A program made the translations under genes and the position numbers. From Streptomyces albidochromogenes (GTDB lineage: Bacteria; Actinomycetota; Actinomycetes; Streptomycetales; Streptomycetaceae): a DNA stretch of 42,812 nucleotides. Below are positions 1 through 8,037 of the stretch, in pieces. Numbering within the stretch: position 1 is the stretch's first letter; each line of letters begins with the position of its first letter. The notes beneath the pieces are model-generated. The model searched no databases. It was not told the DNA's origin and saw only the letters and a program-made list of their open reading frames with translations. The stretch covers positions 1-42,812 of the forward strand of contig NZ_VBVX01000015.1 of assembly GCF_005981925.1 (NCBI RefSeq), written 5' to 3'.

Positions 1-11
1 GAGGAATCCCC

Positions 12-1370
12 ATGCCCACGTCCCCGCCCCGCCGGCTGCATCTCAACGCGTTCCTGATGAACGCCGGCCATCACGAGGCCGCCTGGCGCCATCCCCGTAC
101 GCAGCCCGAACGCGTCACCGACCTGCGCTACTTCCAGGAACTCGCGCGCACCGCCGAGCGGGGCCTGCTCGACTCGGTGTTCCTCGCCGACGGCCTCGCC
201 CTGTGGGGCAAGGTCCGGCACAACGCGCTGGGCGGCTTCGAACCGCTCACCCTGCTGTCCGCCCTGGCGGCGGTCACCGAGCACATCGGCCTGATCGCCA
301 CCGTCTCGACCACCTTCAACGAACCGTTCCACACCGCCCGCAAGTTCGCCTCGCTGGACCACATCAGCGGTGGCCGGGCCGGCTGGAACATCGTCACCTC
401 GGGCACCGCCGACGAGGCGCGCAACTTCGGGCAGGACGAGCACCTGGAGCACGGCCTGCGCTACGAGCGGGCCCGCGAGTTCGTCGAGGTCGCCGTCAAG
501 CTGTGGGACAGCTGGGAGGACGACGCGATCCTGCTCGACCGCGAGCGGGGTGTGTACGCCGACACCGACAAGGTCCACGAGATCAATCACCGGGGCGAGC
601 ACTTCGGCGTCCGGGGCCCGCTGAACGTACCGCGTGGCCCGCAGGGGCACCCGCTGCTGGTGCAGGCCGGTTCCTCGGAGGACGGCAAGGAGTTCGCCGC
701 CCGGTACGCCGAAGCCGTGTTCACCGCCCAGCAGACGCTCGCCGACGGCCAGTCGTTCTACAAGGACCTCAAGTCCCGTCTGGCGCGCCACGGACGGGCC
801 GAGGACGACCTGAGGATCCTGCCCGGCATCTGCCCCGTCCTCGGGTCGACGGAGGCCGAGGCGCGGGCGCTGGAGCAGGAGCTCACCGACCTGCAGGTGC
901 CGGAGTACGGACTCGCCCAGCTGTCCGGGATGCTCGGCACCGACCTGACCGGCCTGCCCCTGGACGGGCCGCTGCCGGAACTGCCCGAGGAACGCGACAT
1001 CAACGGCAACAAGAGCCGGTTCACCCTCGTCGCCGAACTCGCCCGCCGCGACGGCCTGACGCTGCGCGAACTCATCGCCCGTCTCGGCGGCGGACGCGGC
1101 CACCGCGTGTTCGCCGGCACCCCCGAGCAGACGGCCGACCAGCTGGAGGAGTGGTTCACGCACGGCGCCGCCGACGGGTTCAACATCATGGCGCCGCATC
1201 TGCCCGGCGGGCTCGACGACTTCGTCGACCAGGTCGTGCCCATCCTTCAGCGCCGCGGTCTGTTCCGTACGGAGTACACCGGCCGCACGCTGCGCGAGCA
1301 CTACGGCCTCCCCCGCCCCGGCGGCCGGCCGGCCGGTGCGGCGGCCGCCGCACCGGAGCGGCGGGCGTGA
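12..1370 (+). CDS. NtaA/SnaA/DszA-family FMN-dependent monooxygenase
   Basis: A 452-aa member of the bacterial-luciferase-like superfamily, NtaA/SnaA/SoxA/DszA branch. These enzymes use reduced FMN from a separate reductase and O2 to oxidise sulfur- or nitrogen-containing substrates. Recognisable features are the N-terminal LHLNAFLMNAGHHEAAWRHP block, the VSTTFNEPFHTARKFASLDH block near residue 100, SGGRAGWNIVTS just after it, and HPLLVQAGSSEDGKEFAARYAE near residue 220. Length is normal for the family. The ATG sits five bases after GAGGAA at the window's left edge. A TauD-type dioxygenase follows 72 bp downstream on the same strand, so the pair probably scavenges organosulfur compounds. The exact substrate (sulfonate, sulfone, nitrilotriacetate-like) cannot be read from sequence. 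The rest of the operon probably lies to the left of the window. Confidence 0.9.
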   Translation: MPTSPPRRLHLNAFLMNAGHHEAAWRHPRTQPERVTDLRYFQELARTAERGLLDSVFLADGLALWGKVRHNALGGFEPLTLLSALAAVTEHIGLIATVSTTFNEPFHTARKFASLDHISGGRAGWNIVTSGTADEARNFGQDEHLEHGLRYERAREFVEVAVKLWDSWEDDAILLDRERGVYADTDKVHEINHRGEHFGVRGPLNVPRGPQGHPLLVQAGSSEDGKEFAARYAEAVFTAQQTLADGQSFYKDLKSRLARHGRAEDDLRILPGICPVLGSTEAEARALEQELTDLQVPEYGLAQLSGMLGTDLTGLPLDGPLPELPEERDINGNKSRFTLVAELARRDGLTLRELIARLGGGRGHRVFAGTPEQTADQLEEWFTHGAADGFNIMAPHLPGGLDDFVDQVVPILQRRGLFRTEYTGRTLREHYGLPRPGGRPAGAAAAAPERRA

Positions 1371-1442
1371 CGCCGCCCCTGCCGCGCCGCCGACGACCGC
1401 GCCCCACCCGACCGTCCCGCACCTCCTGAAAGGACCCCATCC

Positions 1443-2345
1443 ATGACCACCACCGGTACCGGCTTCGACATCCGGCGGATCGGCGGACGCATCGGCGCCG
1501 AGATCCTCGGCGTGGACGCCTCCCGCGCTCTCGATCCCGCCCTCGTCACCGAGATCAACTCCGCGCTCCTGGAGCACAAGGCGCTCGTCTTCCGCGACCA
1601 GCGCCTCGACGACGAGGCCCAGCTTCGCTTCGCCGCGCTCTTCGGCGAGCTCACCACGGCGCACCCCACCGTCCCCTCCGTGGACGGCCGGCCCCACATC
1701 CTGCCCGTCGACGGCGACGAGGGCATTCGCGCCAACCACTGGCACACCGACGTCACTTTCGTCCGTACGCCGCCCAAGGCGTCCACGCTCCGGGCCCTCG
1801 TGGTCCCGCCGTACGGCGGCAACACCCTCATCGCCAACTCGGCCGCCGCGTACCGGGATCTGCCCGAGCCGCTGCGGGAGCTCGCGGACAAGCTCTGGGC
1901 GGTGCACACCAACGCCTACGACTACGCCGCGCCGAAGTCCGAGAAGGCCGCCGAGCACCGCAGGCAGTTCGTGTCCCGCACCTACCGCACCGTCCACCCG
2001 GTCGTCCGGGTCCACCCCGAGACCGGCGAGCGGGGACTGTTCATCGGCGGCTTCGCGCAGAGCATCGTGGGGCTGGGCCCGTCCGACTCCCGTGACCTCC
2101 TGCGGCTGTTCCAGTCGTACGTCACCCGCCCCGAGAACGTGGTGCGCGTGGCCTGGACGCCCGGCGACCTCGTCCTGTTCGACAACCGCGCCACCCAGCA
2201 CTACGCCCCGGACGACTACGGCGACCTGCCGCGCCTGCTGCACCGGGTGACGGTCGCCGGCGACGTACCGGCCGGGGTCGACGGCACACTCAGCCGCACC
2301 GTGGAGGGCGACGACGCCTCGCACTACACACCCGCCGCGGCCTGA
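1443..2345 (+). CDS. TauD/TfdA-family alpha-ketoglutarate-dependent dioxygenase
   Basis: A 300-aa non-haem Fe(II)/2-oxoglutarate dioxygenase of the TauD/TfdA type. The facial triad is visible as H101-x-D103 in NHWHTDVTF and H253 in NRATQHYA; R268 in LLHRVTV is placed to bind the 2OG carboxylate. Spacing is almost the same as in E. coli TauD. The ATG follows an AAAGGA ribosome-binding site about nine bases upstream. Family members cleave alkyl sulfonates, sulfate esters or aryloxyacetates. Its position after an SnaA-like monooxygenase favours sulfur release from an organosulfur compound, which is inference from context. It is either the second gene of that operon or independently expressed; the 72-bp gap shows no obvious terminator. 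Confidence 0.93.
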   Translation: MTTTGTGFDIRRIGGRIGAEILGVDASRALDPALVTEINSALLEHKALVFRDQRLDDEAQLRFAALFGELTTAHPTVPSVDGRPHILPVDGDEGIRANHWHTDVTFVRTPPKASTLRALVVPPYGGNTLIANSAAAYRDLPEPLRELADKLWAVHTNAYDYAAPKSEKAAEHRRQFVSRTYRTVHPVVRVHPETGERGLFIGGFAQSIVGLGPSDSRDLLRLFQSYVTRPENVVRVAWTPGDLVLFDNRATQHYAPDDYGDLPRLLHRVTVAGDVPAGVDGTLSRTVEGDDASHYTPAAA

Positions 2346-2370
2346 GCCCGGCCGGTCCGTCACGATGCGG

Positions 2371-2401
2371 TGCGGGGCCCCGTGGGCTGCGGGGCCCCGT
2401 G
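2371..2401. repeat. 14-bp direct repeat with GGGGCCCC cores
   Basis: TGCGGGGCCCCGTG occurs twice (2371-2384 and 2388-2401), separated by three bases. Each copy contains the palindrome GGGGCCCC, so the RNA could fold in more than one way. It lies between the dioxygenase stop and the GNAT start and could be a terminator, attenuator or protein-binding site. The role is not established. Confidence 0.6.
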
Positions 2402-2406
2402 ATGGG

Positions 2407-3267
2407 ATGTACCGCATGACCGAGACGTCCCCGCGCGACCGCATGGAGCGGTACTACGCCACCGTGCCGCTGCTGTTCGCCGAAGCCGAGGAGTTCGGCT
2501 CCCTGCGCCTGTTCGTACGGAAGGAGCCGGGCGCCCCGTACTACGGCGGCCCGTTCCACGCCCGCCCCGCTTCGGCCGGCGCACCGGACGTCACGGACGC
2601 CGACATCGCCCGGGTGCGGGCCCGCCAGCGTGAACTCGGTGTGCCCGAGTCCTTCGAGTGGCTCGCCGAGGTCGCACCGGCGCTGCGGGCCCGTGTCGAG
2701 GCGGCCGGCCTTTCGGTGGCGGAGCGCCCGCTGATGGTCCTCGACCCGCACCTCCCGCTGCCCGCGCCGAAGCTGCCCGAAGGCGTCACGGTCCGCGTGG
2801 TGGACGCGGACGACCCGGCCCTGCCCGCCGTACTGGCCATCCCCCACCTCGCCTTCGGCGCCGAAGGCACCGCTGTGGGCGCGGCGGGCCGGGCGGAGCT
2901 GGCGGCGGTGGCCGCGCGGCTCACCGCGGACGGCACGGTGGCGACGACCCTTCCCTCGCTGTACGCCGGCCACAAGAAGCTCGTCGCCGCCTTCGCCGGG
3001 GACGGCACCCCGCTCGCCGCCGGCCACTACCACCCGGCGGGCGGCGCCACCGAGATCGGCGGCATCGGCACCCTGCCGGCCGCCCGCCGCCAGGGGCTCG
3101 GCGCCGCCGTCATGGCGGCCGCGGCCGCCCACGCGCGGGACAACGGCGTGCACACCGTCTTCCTCGCCTACGCCGACGAGGCGGTCGCCCGCATCTACGC
3201 CCGTCTGGGCTTTCGCCGCGCCGGTGTCACCCTGCTGATCGCCAACCAGCCGGCCCGCGGCCAGTAG
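2407..3267 (+). CDS. GNAT-family N-acetyltransferase
   Basis: About 286 aa if started at ATG 2407; ATG 2416 is three codons later, and a further in-frame ATG at 2365 lies upstream of the repeat, so the start is uncertain. No strong Shine-Dalgarno sequence is visible. The C-terminal half carries the acetyl-CoA-binding motif A as GIGTLPAARRQGLGAAVMAA, followed by the motif B-like AYADEAVARIYARLGFRRAG. The N-terminal half (about 1-140) is a less conserved domain, as in other two-part GNAT proteins. It probably acetylates a small molecule or protein amine; the substrate is unknown. It may be a third gene of the preceding operon, but the repeat just upstream argues for some uncoupling. Confidence 0.85.
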   Translation: MYRMTETSPRDRMERYYATVPLLFAEAEEFGSLRLFVRKEPGAPYYGGPFHARPASAGAPDVTDADIARVRARQRELGVPESFEWLAEVAPALRARVEAAGLSVAERPLMVLDPHLPLPAPKLPEGVTVRVVDADDPALPAVLAIPHLAFGAEGTAVGAAGRAELAAVAARLTADGTVATTLPSLYAGHKKLVAAFAGDGTPLAAGHYHPAGGATEIGGIGTLPAARRQGLGAAVMAAAAAHARDNGVHTVFLAYADEAVARIYARLGFRRAGVTLLIANQPARGQ

Positions 3268-3270
3268 CGC

Positions 3271-3311
3271 GGCGCCGGGCCGCGCGCTCGCGACGCGCGG
3301 GCCGCGCGGCG
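3271..3311. terminator. possible bidirectional terminator
   Basis: Dense GC-rich inverted repeats (for example CCGCGC at 3280-3285 against GCGCGG at 3295-3300) fill the short gap between the convergent GNAT gene and the agmatine deiminase remnant. There is no U-tract, as is usual in Streptomyces. Confidence 0.4.
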
Positions 3312-3316
3312 GGCGT

Positions 3317-3750
3317 TCAGCCCGCCGGCCGCTGCTGGGTGGCGCAGTGGATCCCGCCGCCGCCCTCGGCCAGCATGTCGATGCCCAGTGGGACGACGGT
3401 ACGCCCCGGGTGGAGGTCGCGGACGATCGACGCGGCGCGGTCGTCCGCCCGGCGGTCGCCGAAGCGCGGGAGGATCACCGCGTCGTTGACCACGTAGTAG
3501 TTGACGTAGGAGCCCAGGAACTCCGGTCCCCGCCGCCCGAGTTCCGCCGGGTCCGGCTCGGGCAGCTCCACGATCTCCAGTCGCCTGCCCCGGGCGTCCG
3601 TCGCCGACTCCAGGGCCGTGCGCGCCTGTGCGTGGACCCGTGTCCACACGGCCGGCCCGCCGGAGGCCGGCCGGCCGAGTACGACGACGCCGGGTCCGGC
3701 GAACCGTGCCAGCGCGTCGACATGGCAGTCGGTGATGCCTTCTCCGCGTG
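3317..3750 (-). pseudogene. aguA: agmatine deiminase, C-terminal fragment (5' end deleted)
   Basis: The minus strand encodes the last ~145 residues of an agmatine deiminase/peptidyl-arginine deiminase-like (PPAD family) protein. It begins abruptly with GEGITDCHVDALARF and continues through FLGSYVNYYVVNDAVILPRFGD to the C-terminal GGGGIHCATQQRP, which holds the catalytic Cys. Family members are about 340-370 aa, so roughly the first 200 residues, the promoter and the start codon are missing. The only usable start is an internal GTG at 3649, giving a 110-aa piece that could not form the five-bladed active site. Homology stops at about 3745-3752, exactly where TetR homology begins on the other strand. 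The full-length enzyme would convert agmatine to N-carbamoylputrescine. Confidence 0.85.
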
Positions 3751-4281
3751 GAAGAACTGGCGGCGGAGGCCGAGGTCTCGACCGCGCTCATCTACTACCA
3801 CTTCGGCGACCGCGCCGGACTGATGCGCCGCACCCTGGAGTTCATCAGCGGACGTGCCGAGCGCTACACCGAGCCCTCCGCGTCCGTGGACCGCGGTCCG
3901 CGCGCGGCCCTGGAGCAGATGCTGCTGCTCGAACTCCAGGAAGTGCCCGCCGTGGTGGAGAACAGCATCGCCTGGGGCGAGCTGCGGGCCACCGCCGTCT
4001 TCGAGTCCGAACTGCGCGAGCAGATCCGGGACTCGACGTACGAGTGGAACGCGTACGCCGCCGAGCTCATCGGCCGGGCGCAGGAGGCCGGCACCGTCGA
4101 TGGCGAGGTGAGCGCCGCCGACGCGGCCGAGCGCCTGACGACCCTCGTGGAGGGTCTCAGCGAACGCTGGCTCAGCGGCTCGCTCTCCCTGGAGCGCGCC
4201 CGCGCACTGCTGCGGGGTGCCCTGGCCGCCGAGCTCGGCCCGCCGGAACGGCCGGATCCAGCCGCCACCGCCGGCGGCTAG
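3748..4281 (+). pseudogene. TetR/AcrR-family regulator lacking its N-terminus
   Basis: The reading frame opens after TGA at 3733 and has GTG at 3748, with no convincing ribosome-binding site. The 177-aa product starts inside the helix-turn-helix: EELAAEAEVSTALIYYHFGDRAGLMRRTLEF is the recognition-helix part of a TetR domain, but helix 1 and the usual 15-25 residues before it are absent. The C-terminal ligand/dimer domain (about 35-170) looks complete. Read together with the truncated agmatine deiminase on the opposite strand, this was most simply a divergently transcribed regulator that lost its 5' end in the same deletion. Weak expression of a truncated protein is possible, but DNA binding would be impaired. 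Confidence 0.8.
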
Positions 4282-4297
4282 GACACGGCCGCCGCGC

Positions 4298-5143
4298 TCA
4301 GGTCTCCGCCACGGGTACGTCGTCCACGGCGGCCGCGCCGGGAGCCGGCCCGGCCGCCGGATGGGTGACCCGGATCTTGGACTGGCCGTGCGGCAGCCGC
4401 TCCCAGTCGTCCATGAGGCGGGCTTCGAGGCCGTGCTTCGCCGCCAGCCGCACCAGCGTCCCGGTGCGGTAGTAGAAGTCCTCCCGCAGCACCTGGTGTT
4501 CGGCTCCCTCCGTACGGTCGAAGGTGAAGTCGAAGTGGCCGCCGGGCGCCAGGACGCGGCCGACATGCGCCAGGCATTCGTCGATCACCTGCGGCGGGGA
4601 GTGCGAGAAGACGCTGTGGGCGTGCACCACCGTGAACCAGCCGTCGGGCAGGAAGTCCATCTTCAGGTCCGCGACCGGCGTCAGGTACGGCAGCTTCGCC
4701 TGGAGTCCGTAGGCGACCAGGGTCTTCTTGGCCTCCATGAGGATGTCGGGCGAGATGTCGATCCCGTAGTAGTGGCCGGGCTCCAGGTACGCGATGAAAC
4801 GCCATCCGGCGCGCAGGTTGCCGCAGCCGATCTCCAGCATCCGGTCGTGCGGCTTCAGCCCGTGCCGCAGCAGGTAGTCGTACTGCATCTGCCCGATGGC
4901 CAGCCAGCGGTCGCGCGAGGGGCTGCCGCCGACGGCCGCCTCCGGGCTGCGCGCCGTGTCGGACGCCATGACCGCCCGGTAGTAGGCCACATGGCTCCCC
5001 CGGTGCCGCAGCCGCAGCCAGCCGTCCCGCCCCGCCCGGCGCAGATGGGGCACGACGCGCTCCGGGTGCCTCAGCGCGTACCGCACCTTGTGGGCGAGAC
5101 GTGAGCGGTTCGCCGACAGACGTGACGAGGGTGTCTGCTGCAT
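4298..5143 (-). CDS. class I SAM-dependent methyltransferase
   Basis: 281 aa, with ATG at 5143. SAM motif I is clear as MLEIGCGNLRAGWRFI, followed by HYYGIDIS (motif II-like acidic residue) and FTVVHAHSVFSHSP near the motif IV position. The N-terminal ~80 residues are basic and resemble the leader seen in actinobacterial methyltransferases near glycan or cell-surface genes. It is transcribed divergently from the large membrane protein at 5343, sharing a 199-bp promoter region, and ends 17 bp from the convergent tetR remnant. Substrate unknown; a sugar or lipid acceptor is a guess from the neighbouring glycosyltransferase-like gene. Confidence 0.85.
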   Translation of the reverse strand: MQQTPSSRLSANRSRLAHKVRYALRHPERVVPHLRRAGRDGWLRLRHRGSHVAYYRAVMASDTARSPEAAVGGSPSRDRWLAIGQMQYDYLLRHGLKPHDRMLEIGCGNLRAGWRFIAYLEPGHYYGIDISPDILMEAKKTLVAYGLQAKLPYLTPVADLKMDFLPDGWFTVVHAHSVFSHSPPQVIDECLAHVGRVLAPGGHFDFTFDRTEGAEHQVLREDFYYRTGTLVRLAAKHGLEARLMDDWERLPHGQSKIRVTHPAAGPAPGAAAVDDVPVAET

Positions 5144-5256
5144 GACGGCCTCCGTGCCATCGATGGGCTGCCCCCCGTCGGATGCTAACCACGGCCGCCG
5201 GACCGCGCCGCCTCACTCGTTCGGGAGAACCGCTGCGCCGAGTGCCTCCCCCGCGT

Positions 5257-5274
5257 GGTGGCCCGGGCGCCACC
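5257..5274. promoter_or_regulatory. inverted repeat in divergent promoter region
   Basis: GGTGGC (5257-5262) and GCCACC (5269-5274) are perfectly inverted around a six-base CCGGGC centre. The site lies between the divergent methyltransferase and membrane-protein genes, so it could be an operator or a leader hairpin. Confidence 0.35.
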
Positions 5275-5342
5275 GCCCGCAGCGTGAGAGGGACGGGGCC
5301 GGGGAACCGTCCCCCCGCCGTACCCCCGAGCGAGGCCAGGTC

Positions 5343-6893
5343 ATGTACGAGACACGCTTCGTCACCGGCACGCCGTTCCGTGTGCCGGTCGAAACGCGCG
5401 AGCGCCGCTCCCCGGACGGCGGGTCCGCGCGCCCGCTGCCCCTGCTCGCCGCCGTCGCCACCGCCTTCGCCCTCGTCCACCTCGCCCTGGTCGCCCCCGG
5501 TCTGGGACTCGGCTGGGACGAGACGGTGTACGTCAGCCAGGTGAGCCCGCAGGCGCCGGCGGCGTTCTTCAGCGCGCCCCGGGCCCGGGGGATCACCTAT
5601 CTGGTCGCGCCGGTCACGGCGGTGACCACGTCGGTCGCGGCGCTGCGCCTGTACGTGGCCGTGCTGGCCGGCGGCGGCCTGTTCCTCGCGCTGTGGGTGT
5701 GGCGGCGGCTGCTGCCCGCTCCGGTGCTCGCGGTGGCGGGGGCGCTGTTCGCGAGCCTGTGGGTCACGATGTTCTACGCCTCGCAGGCCATGCCGAACCT
5801 CTGGGTCGCCTACGGGACCCTCGCCGCCACCGGGTGCTTCCTGCGGGCGGCCCGCGACCCGGGTGACCGCCGGGCGCTGATCGGCACGGGCGCCGGGGTG
5901 GCGTTCGCCGCGCTGATGCGTCCGACCGACGCGGTGTGGCTGCTCCTCGCGCTCGCCGTGGCGGCCCTGGTGACGCCACGCGCGCGGCGCAGGGTCCCGT
6001 TGGTCGTGGTGGCGGCGGCCGGCGCGGCGCTCGGCTGCGCCGAGTGGGTGGCGGAGGCGTACGTCCACTACGGCGGTCTCACCGCCCGGCTGCGGCGGGC
6101 CAGTGAGATCCAGGGGCACCTCGGCTGGTACTTCGCCGTCGACGACCACGTGCGGGCCCTGGGCGGCCGGGCGCTGTGCCGGCCGTGCGACGTGCCCTGG
6201 CGCCACCCCGCGTCCGCGCTCTGGTTCTTCGCGCTGCCGCTGTTCGTGGCGGGCGGTGTGCGGGCCGCCGGGCGCGCCGGGCGGCGGGTGCCGGTCGTGC
6301 TGGCCACGGGGGTGGGCGCGGCGCTCGCGGCGCCGTACCTGTTCGCCGTCGGGTACGCGGCGCCGCGCTTCCTGCTCCCGGCGTACGCGCTGCTGGCCCT
6401 GCCCGTGGCTCAGTGCCTGGTCGGCGCCTGCCGGCCCGGGGCCCGGTGGCGGCGTACCGCGGCCGGGATCGTCGCCGTGGCCGTCGCCGCCCATCTGGCG
6501 GTCCAGTACGCCGTCCTCGGGTCGATCACGGACCGGGTACGGCGCGACACCGGCGACCTCACCCGGATCGCGGCGGAGCTGCGGGCCGCGGGGGTGCGTC
6601 CGCCGTGCGTGGTCAGCGGCGAGGAGGCGGTCCGGGTCGCGTTCCGTACGGGGTGCGCCTCCCGCCAGCCCAGTGGTCACGACGGGAGCACCACCGCGCG
6701 CGCCCTGGCCGCCACGGCGCTGCGCCGGCCCGTCGCGGTCCTGGTCTCGGCCAGGGCGCGGCCCCCGGCGTACGCCCGCGGCTGGCACGTCCATCCGCTC
6801 CCGGACCTGGGGCGGCGGACCGGCTTTCGCGCGTACGTGGCGGGCGCGACGCCGCGGGAGCCGGGCCGGCGCCCGGCCGGCGCCACGGGCTGA
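5343..6893 (+). CDS. polytopic membrane protein, ArnT/PMT-like (GT39/GT83) glycosyltransferase candidate
   Basis: 516 aa from ATG 5343, preceded by an AGGCCAGG ribosome-binding site. After a 35-residue basic N-terminus there are about ten hydrophobic segments. The first extracytoplasmic loop holds LGLGWDETVYVSQV, matching the D-E motif that follows TM1 in polyprenyl-phosphate-sugar-dependent glycosyltransferases of the GT-C fold. The stretch FASLWVTMFYASQAMPNLWVAYGTLAA resembles the corresponding ArnT/PMT core. The soluble C-terminus (about 400-516) has no motif I recognise. It would transfer a sugar from a lipid-linked donor at the outer face of the membrane. The acceptor is unknown. It is divergent from a methyltransferase, so joint modification of a cell-surface glycan is possible. 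Confidence 0.7.
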   Translation: MYETRFVTGTPFRVPVETRERRSPDGGSARPLPLLAAVATAFALVHLALVAPGLGLGWDETVYVSQVSPQAPAAFFSAPRARGITYLVAPVTAVTTSVAALRLYVAVLAGGGLFLALWVWRRLLPAPVLAVAGALFASLWVTMFYASQAMPNLWVAYGTLAATGCFLRAARDPGDRRALIGTGAGVAFAALMRPTDAVWLLLALAVAALVTPRARRRVPLVVVAAAGAALGCAEWVAEAYVHYGGLTARLRRASEIQGHLGWYFAVDDHVRALGGRALCRPCDVPWRHPASALWFFALPLFVAGGVRAAGRAGRRVPVVLATGVGAALAAPYLFAVGYAAPRFLLPAYALLALPVAQCLVGACRPGARWRRTAAGIVAVAVAAHLAVQYAVLGSITDRVRRDTGDLTRIAAELRAAGVRPPCVVSGEEAVRVAFRTGCASRQPSGHDGSTTARALAATALRRPVAVLVSARARPPAYARGWHVHPLPDLGRRTGFRAYVAGATPREPGRRPAGATG

Positions 6894-6915
6894 GCGCTGC
6901 CCGCCTCGGCGGCGT

Positions 6916-6936
6916 GCGCCCCCCGCTTCGGGGCGC
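6916..6936. terminator. hairpin terminator
   Basis: A perfect 7-bp stem (GCGCCCC 6916-6922, GGGGCGC 6930-6936) with a seven-base loop lies 23 bp after the membrane-protein stop codon. Confidence 0.6.
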
Positions 6937-7005
6937 GTGAGGACTCAGGACACATCCATTGCCCGGTGCCGGCCGTTGTACGGACGACCGGATTCCTCAC
7001 CTGGC

Positions 7006-7021
7006 CGCCCCCCGGGGGGCG
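7006..7021. promoter_or_regulatory. perfect 16-bp G/C palindrome just before a ribosome-binding site
   Basis: CGCCCCCCGGGGGGCG is perfectly self-complementary and ends immediately before the TTTGGAG ribosome-binding site of the DD-peptidase gene (GTG at 7037). It could be a protein-binding operator or influence translation; no binding protein is known from the sequence. Confidence 0.45.
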
Positions 7022-7036
7022 TTTGGAGTATCCATC

Positions 7037-7927
7037 GTGAAAACCGACATCGGGGCCGTTCTGCGCGTGGCGGGAGTGGCGGTCACCGCCGGGGCCGTCC
7101 TGACGGCCGGGCCGCTCTCCGCCGCGGCGCAGGCCGACACGCTCAGGCCGCCGACGATCGCCGCGAAGGGCGGCTTCGTGATGAACAACGGCACGGGCAG
7201 GACGCTCTTCGCCAAGTCCGCCGACAAGCGCCTGCCGACCGGCTCCACCGCGAAGATCATGACGGCCCGGGTGGTCCTCGCGCAGCGGAACCTCGACCTG
7301 GATGCCAAGGTCACGGTCCAGAAGGCGTACAGCGACTACATCGTCGCGAAGACCGCCTCGTCGGCCCGGCTCATCGTCGGCGACAAGGTCACCGTGCGTC
7401 AGCTGCTGTACGGCCTCATGCTCCCGTCCGGCTGTGACGCGGCGTACGCGCTGGCCGACAGGTTCGGCAGCGGCTCCACACGGGCGAAACGGGTGCAGTC
7501 GTTCATCGGCCGGATGAACTCGACCGCCCGGGCCCTGGGTCTGCGCAACACGCACTTCGACTCGTTCGACGGCATCGGGAACAAGGCGAACTACTCGACG
7601 CCGCGCGACCTCACGAAGCTCGCCTCCGACGCGATGAAGTACCCGCTGTTCCGCACGGTGGTGAAGACGCGGTCGACCAAGCAGAAGGTCACCACGCGCA
7701 ACAACGGCTACCGCTACATGTCGTGGACCAACACCAACCCCCTCCTCGGCACCTACGCGGGCACCATCGGCATCAAGACAGGCTCGGGCCCCGAGGCCAG
7801 GTACTGCCTGGTGTACGCGGCCACCCGGGGCGGCAGGACGGTCGTCGGCACGGTCCTCGCCTCCACCTCCCAGGCGAACCGCGCGGCGGACGCGAAGAAG
7901 ACGCTGAACTACGGCTTCAAGAAGTAG
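7037..7927 (+). CDS. exported D-alanyl-D-alanine carboxypeptidase/transpeptidase, S11 family (K15-like)
   Basis: 296 aa from GTG 7037, chosen because GGAG lies eight bases upstream and the start gives a proper signal peptide (charged start, hydrophobic core 8-28, cleavage after about AAAQA). The three penicillin-binding motifs are intact: S70-T-A-K73 with the acylating serine, S131-G-C133, and K247-T-G249. SGC in place of the usual SGN is the arrangement known from the Streptomyces K15 DD-transpeptidase, and the length also fits that enzyme (no C-terminal PBP5-type domain). It would trim or cross-link peptidoglycan stem peptides outside the membrane. It is monocistronic, bounded by hairpins on both sides. 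Confidence 0.93.
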   Translation: MKTDIGAVLRVAGVAVTAGAVLTAGPLSAAAQADTLRPPTIAAKGGFVMNNGTGRTLFAKSADKRLPTGSTAKIMTARVVLAQRNLDLDAKVTVQKAYSDYIVAKTASSARLIVGDKVTVRQLLYGLMLPSGCDAAYALADRFGSGSTRAKRVQSFIGRMNSTARALGLRNTHFDSFDGIGNKANYSTPRDLTKLASDAMKYPLFRTVVKTRSTKQKVTTRNNGYRYMSWTNTNPLLGTYAGTIGIKTGSGPEARYCLVYAATRGGRTVVGTVLASTSQANRAADAKKTLNYGFKK

Positions 7928-7934
7928 TCGGGGC

Positions 7935-7961
7935 GGCGGGGGCGGCCGCGGCGCCCCCGCC
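7935..7961. terminator. hairpin terminator
   Basis: A perfect 10-bp stem (GGCGGGGGCG 7935-7944, CGCCCCCGCC 7952-7961) with a seven-base loop lies directly after the DD-peptidase stop codon. Confidence 0.8.
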
Positions 7962-8037
7962 GGCTTCCGAGTCCCGGTCGTGGGCCCGGCTGCGTACCCT
8001 GGGAGCAGGACGTCCTGCTTCGCCCGGGGAGGTTCGC

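Noticed and set aside
4278..6794. Very long minus-strand open frame (about 838 codons)
   Set aside because: It overlaps the methyltransferase and membrane-protein genes; its product is a low-complexity Arg/Gly/Pro-rich shadow, a usual effect of high GC.
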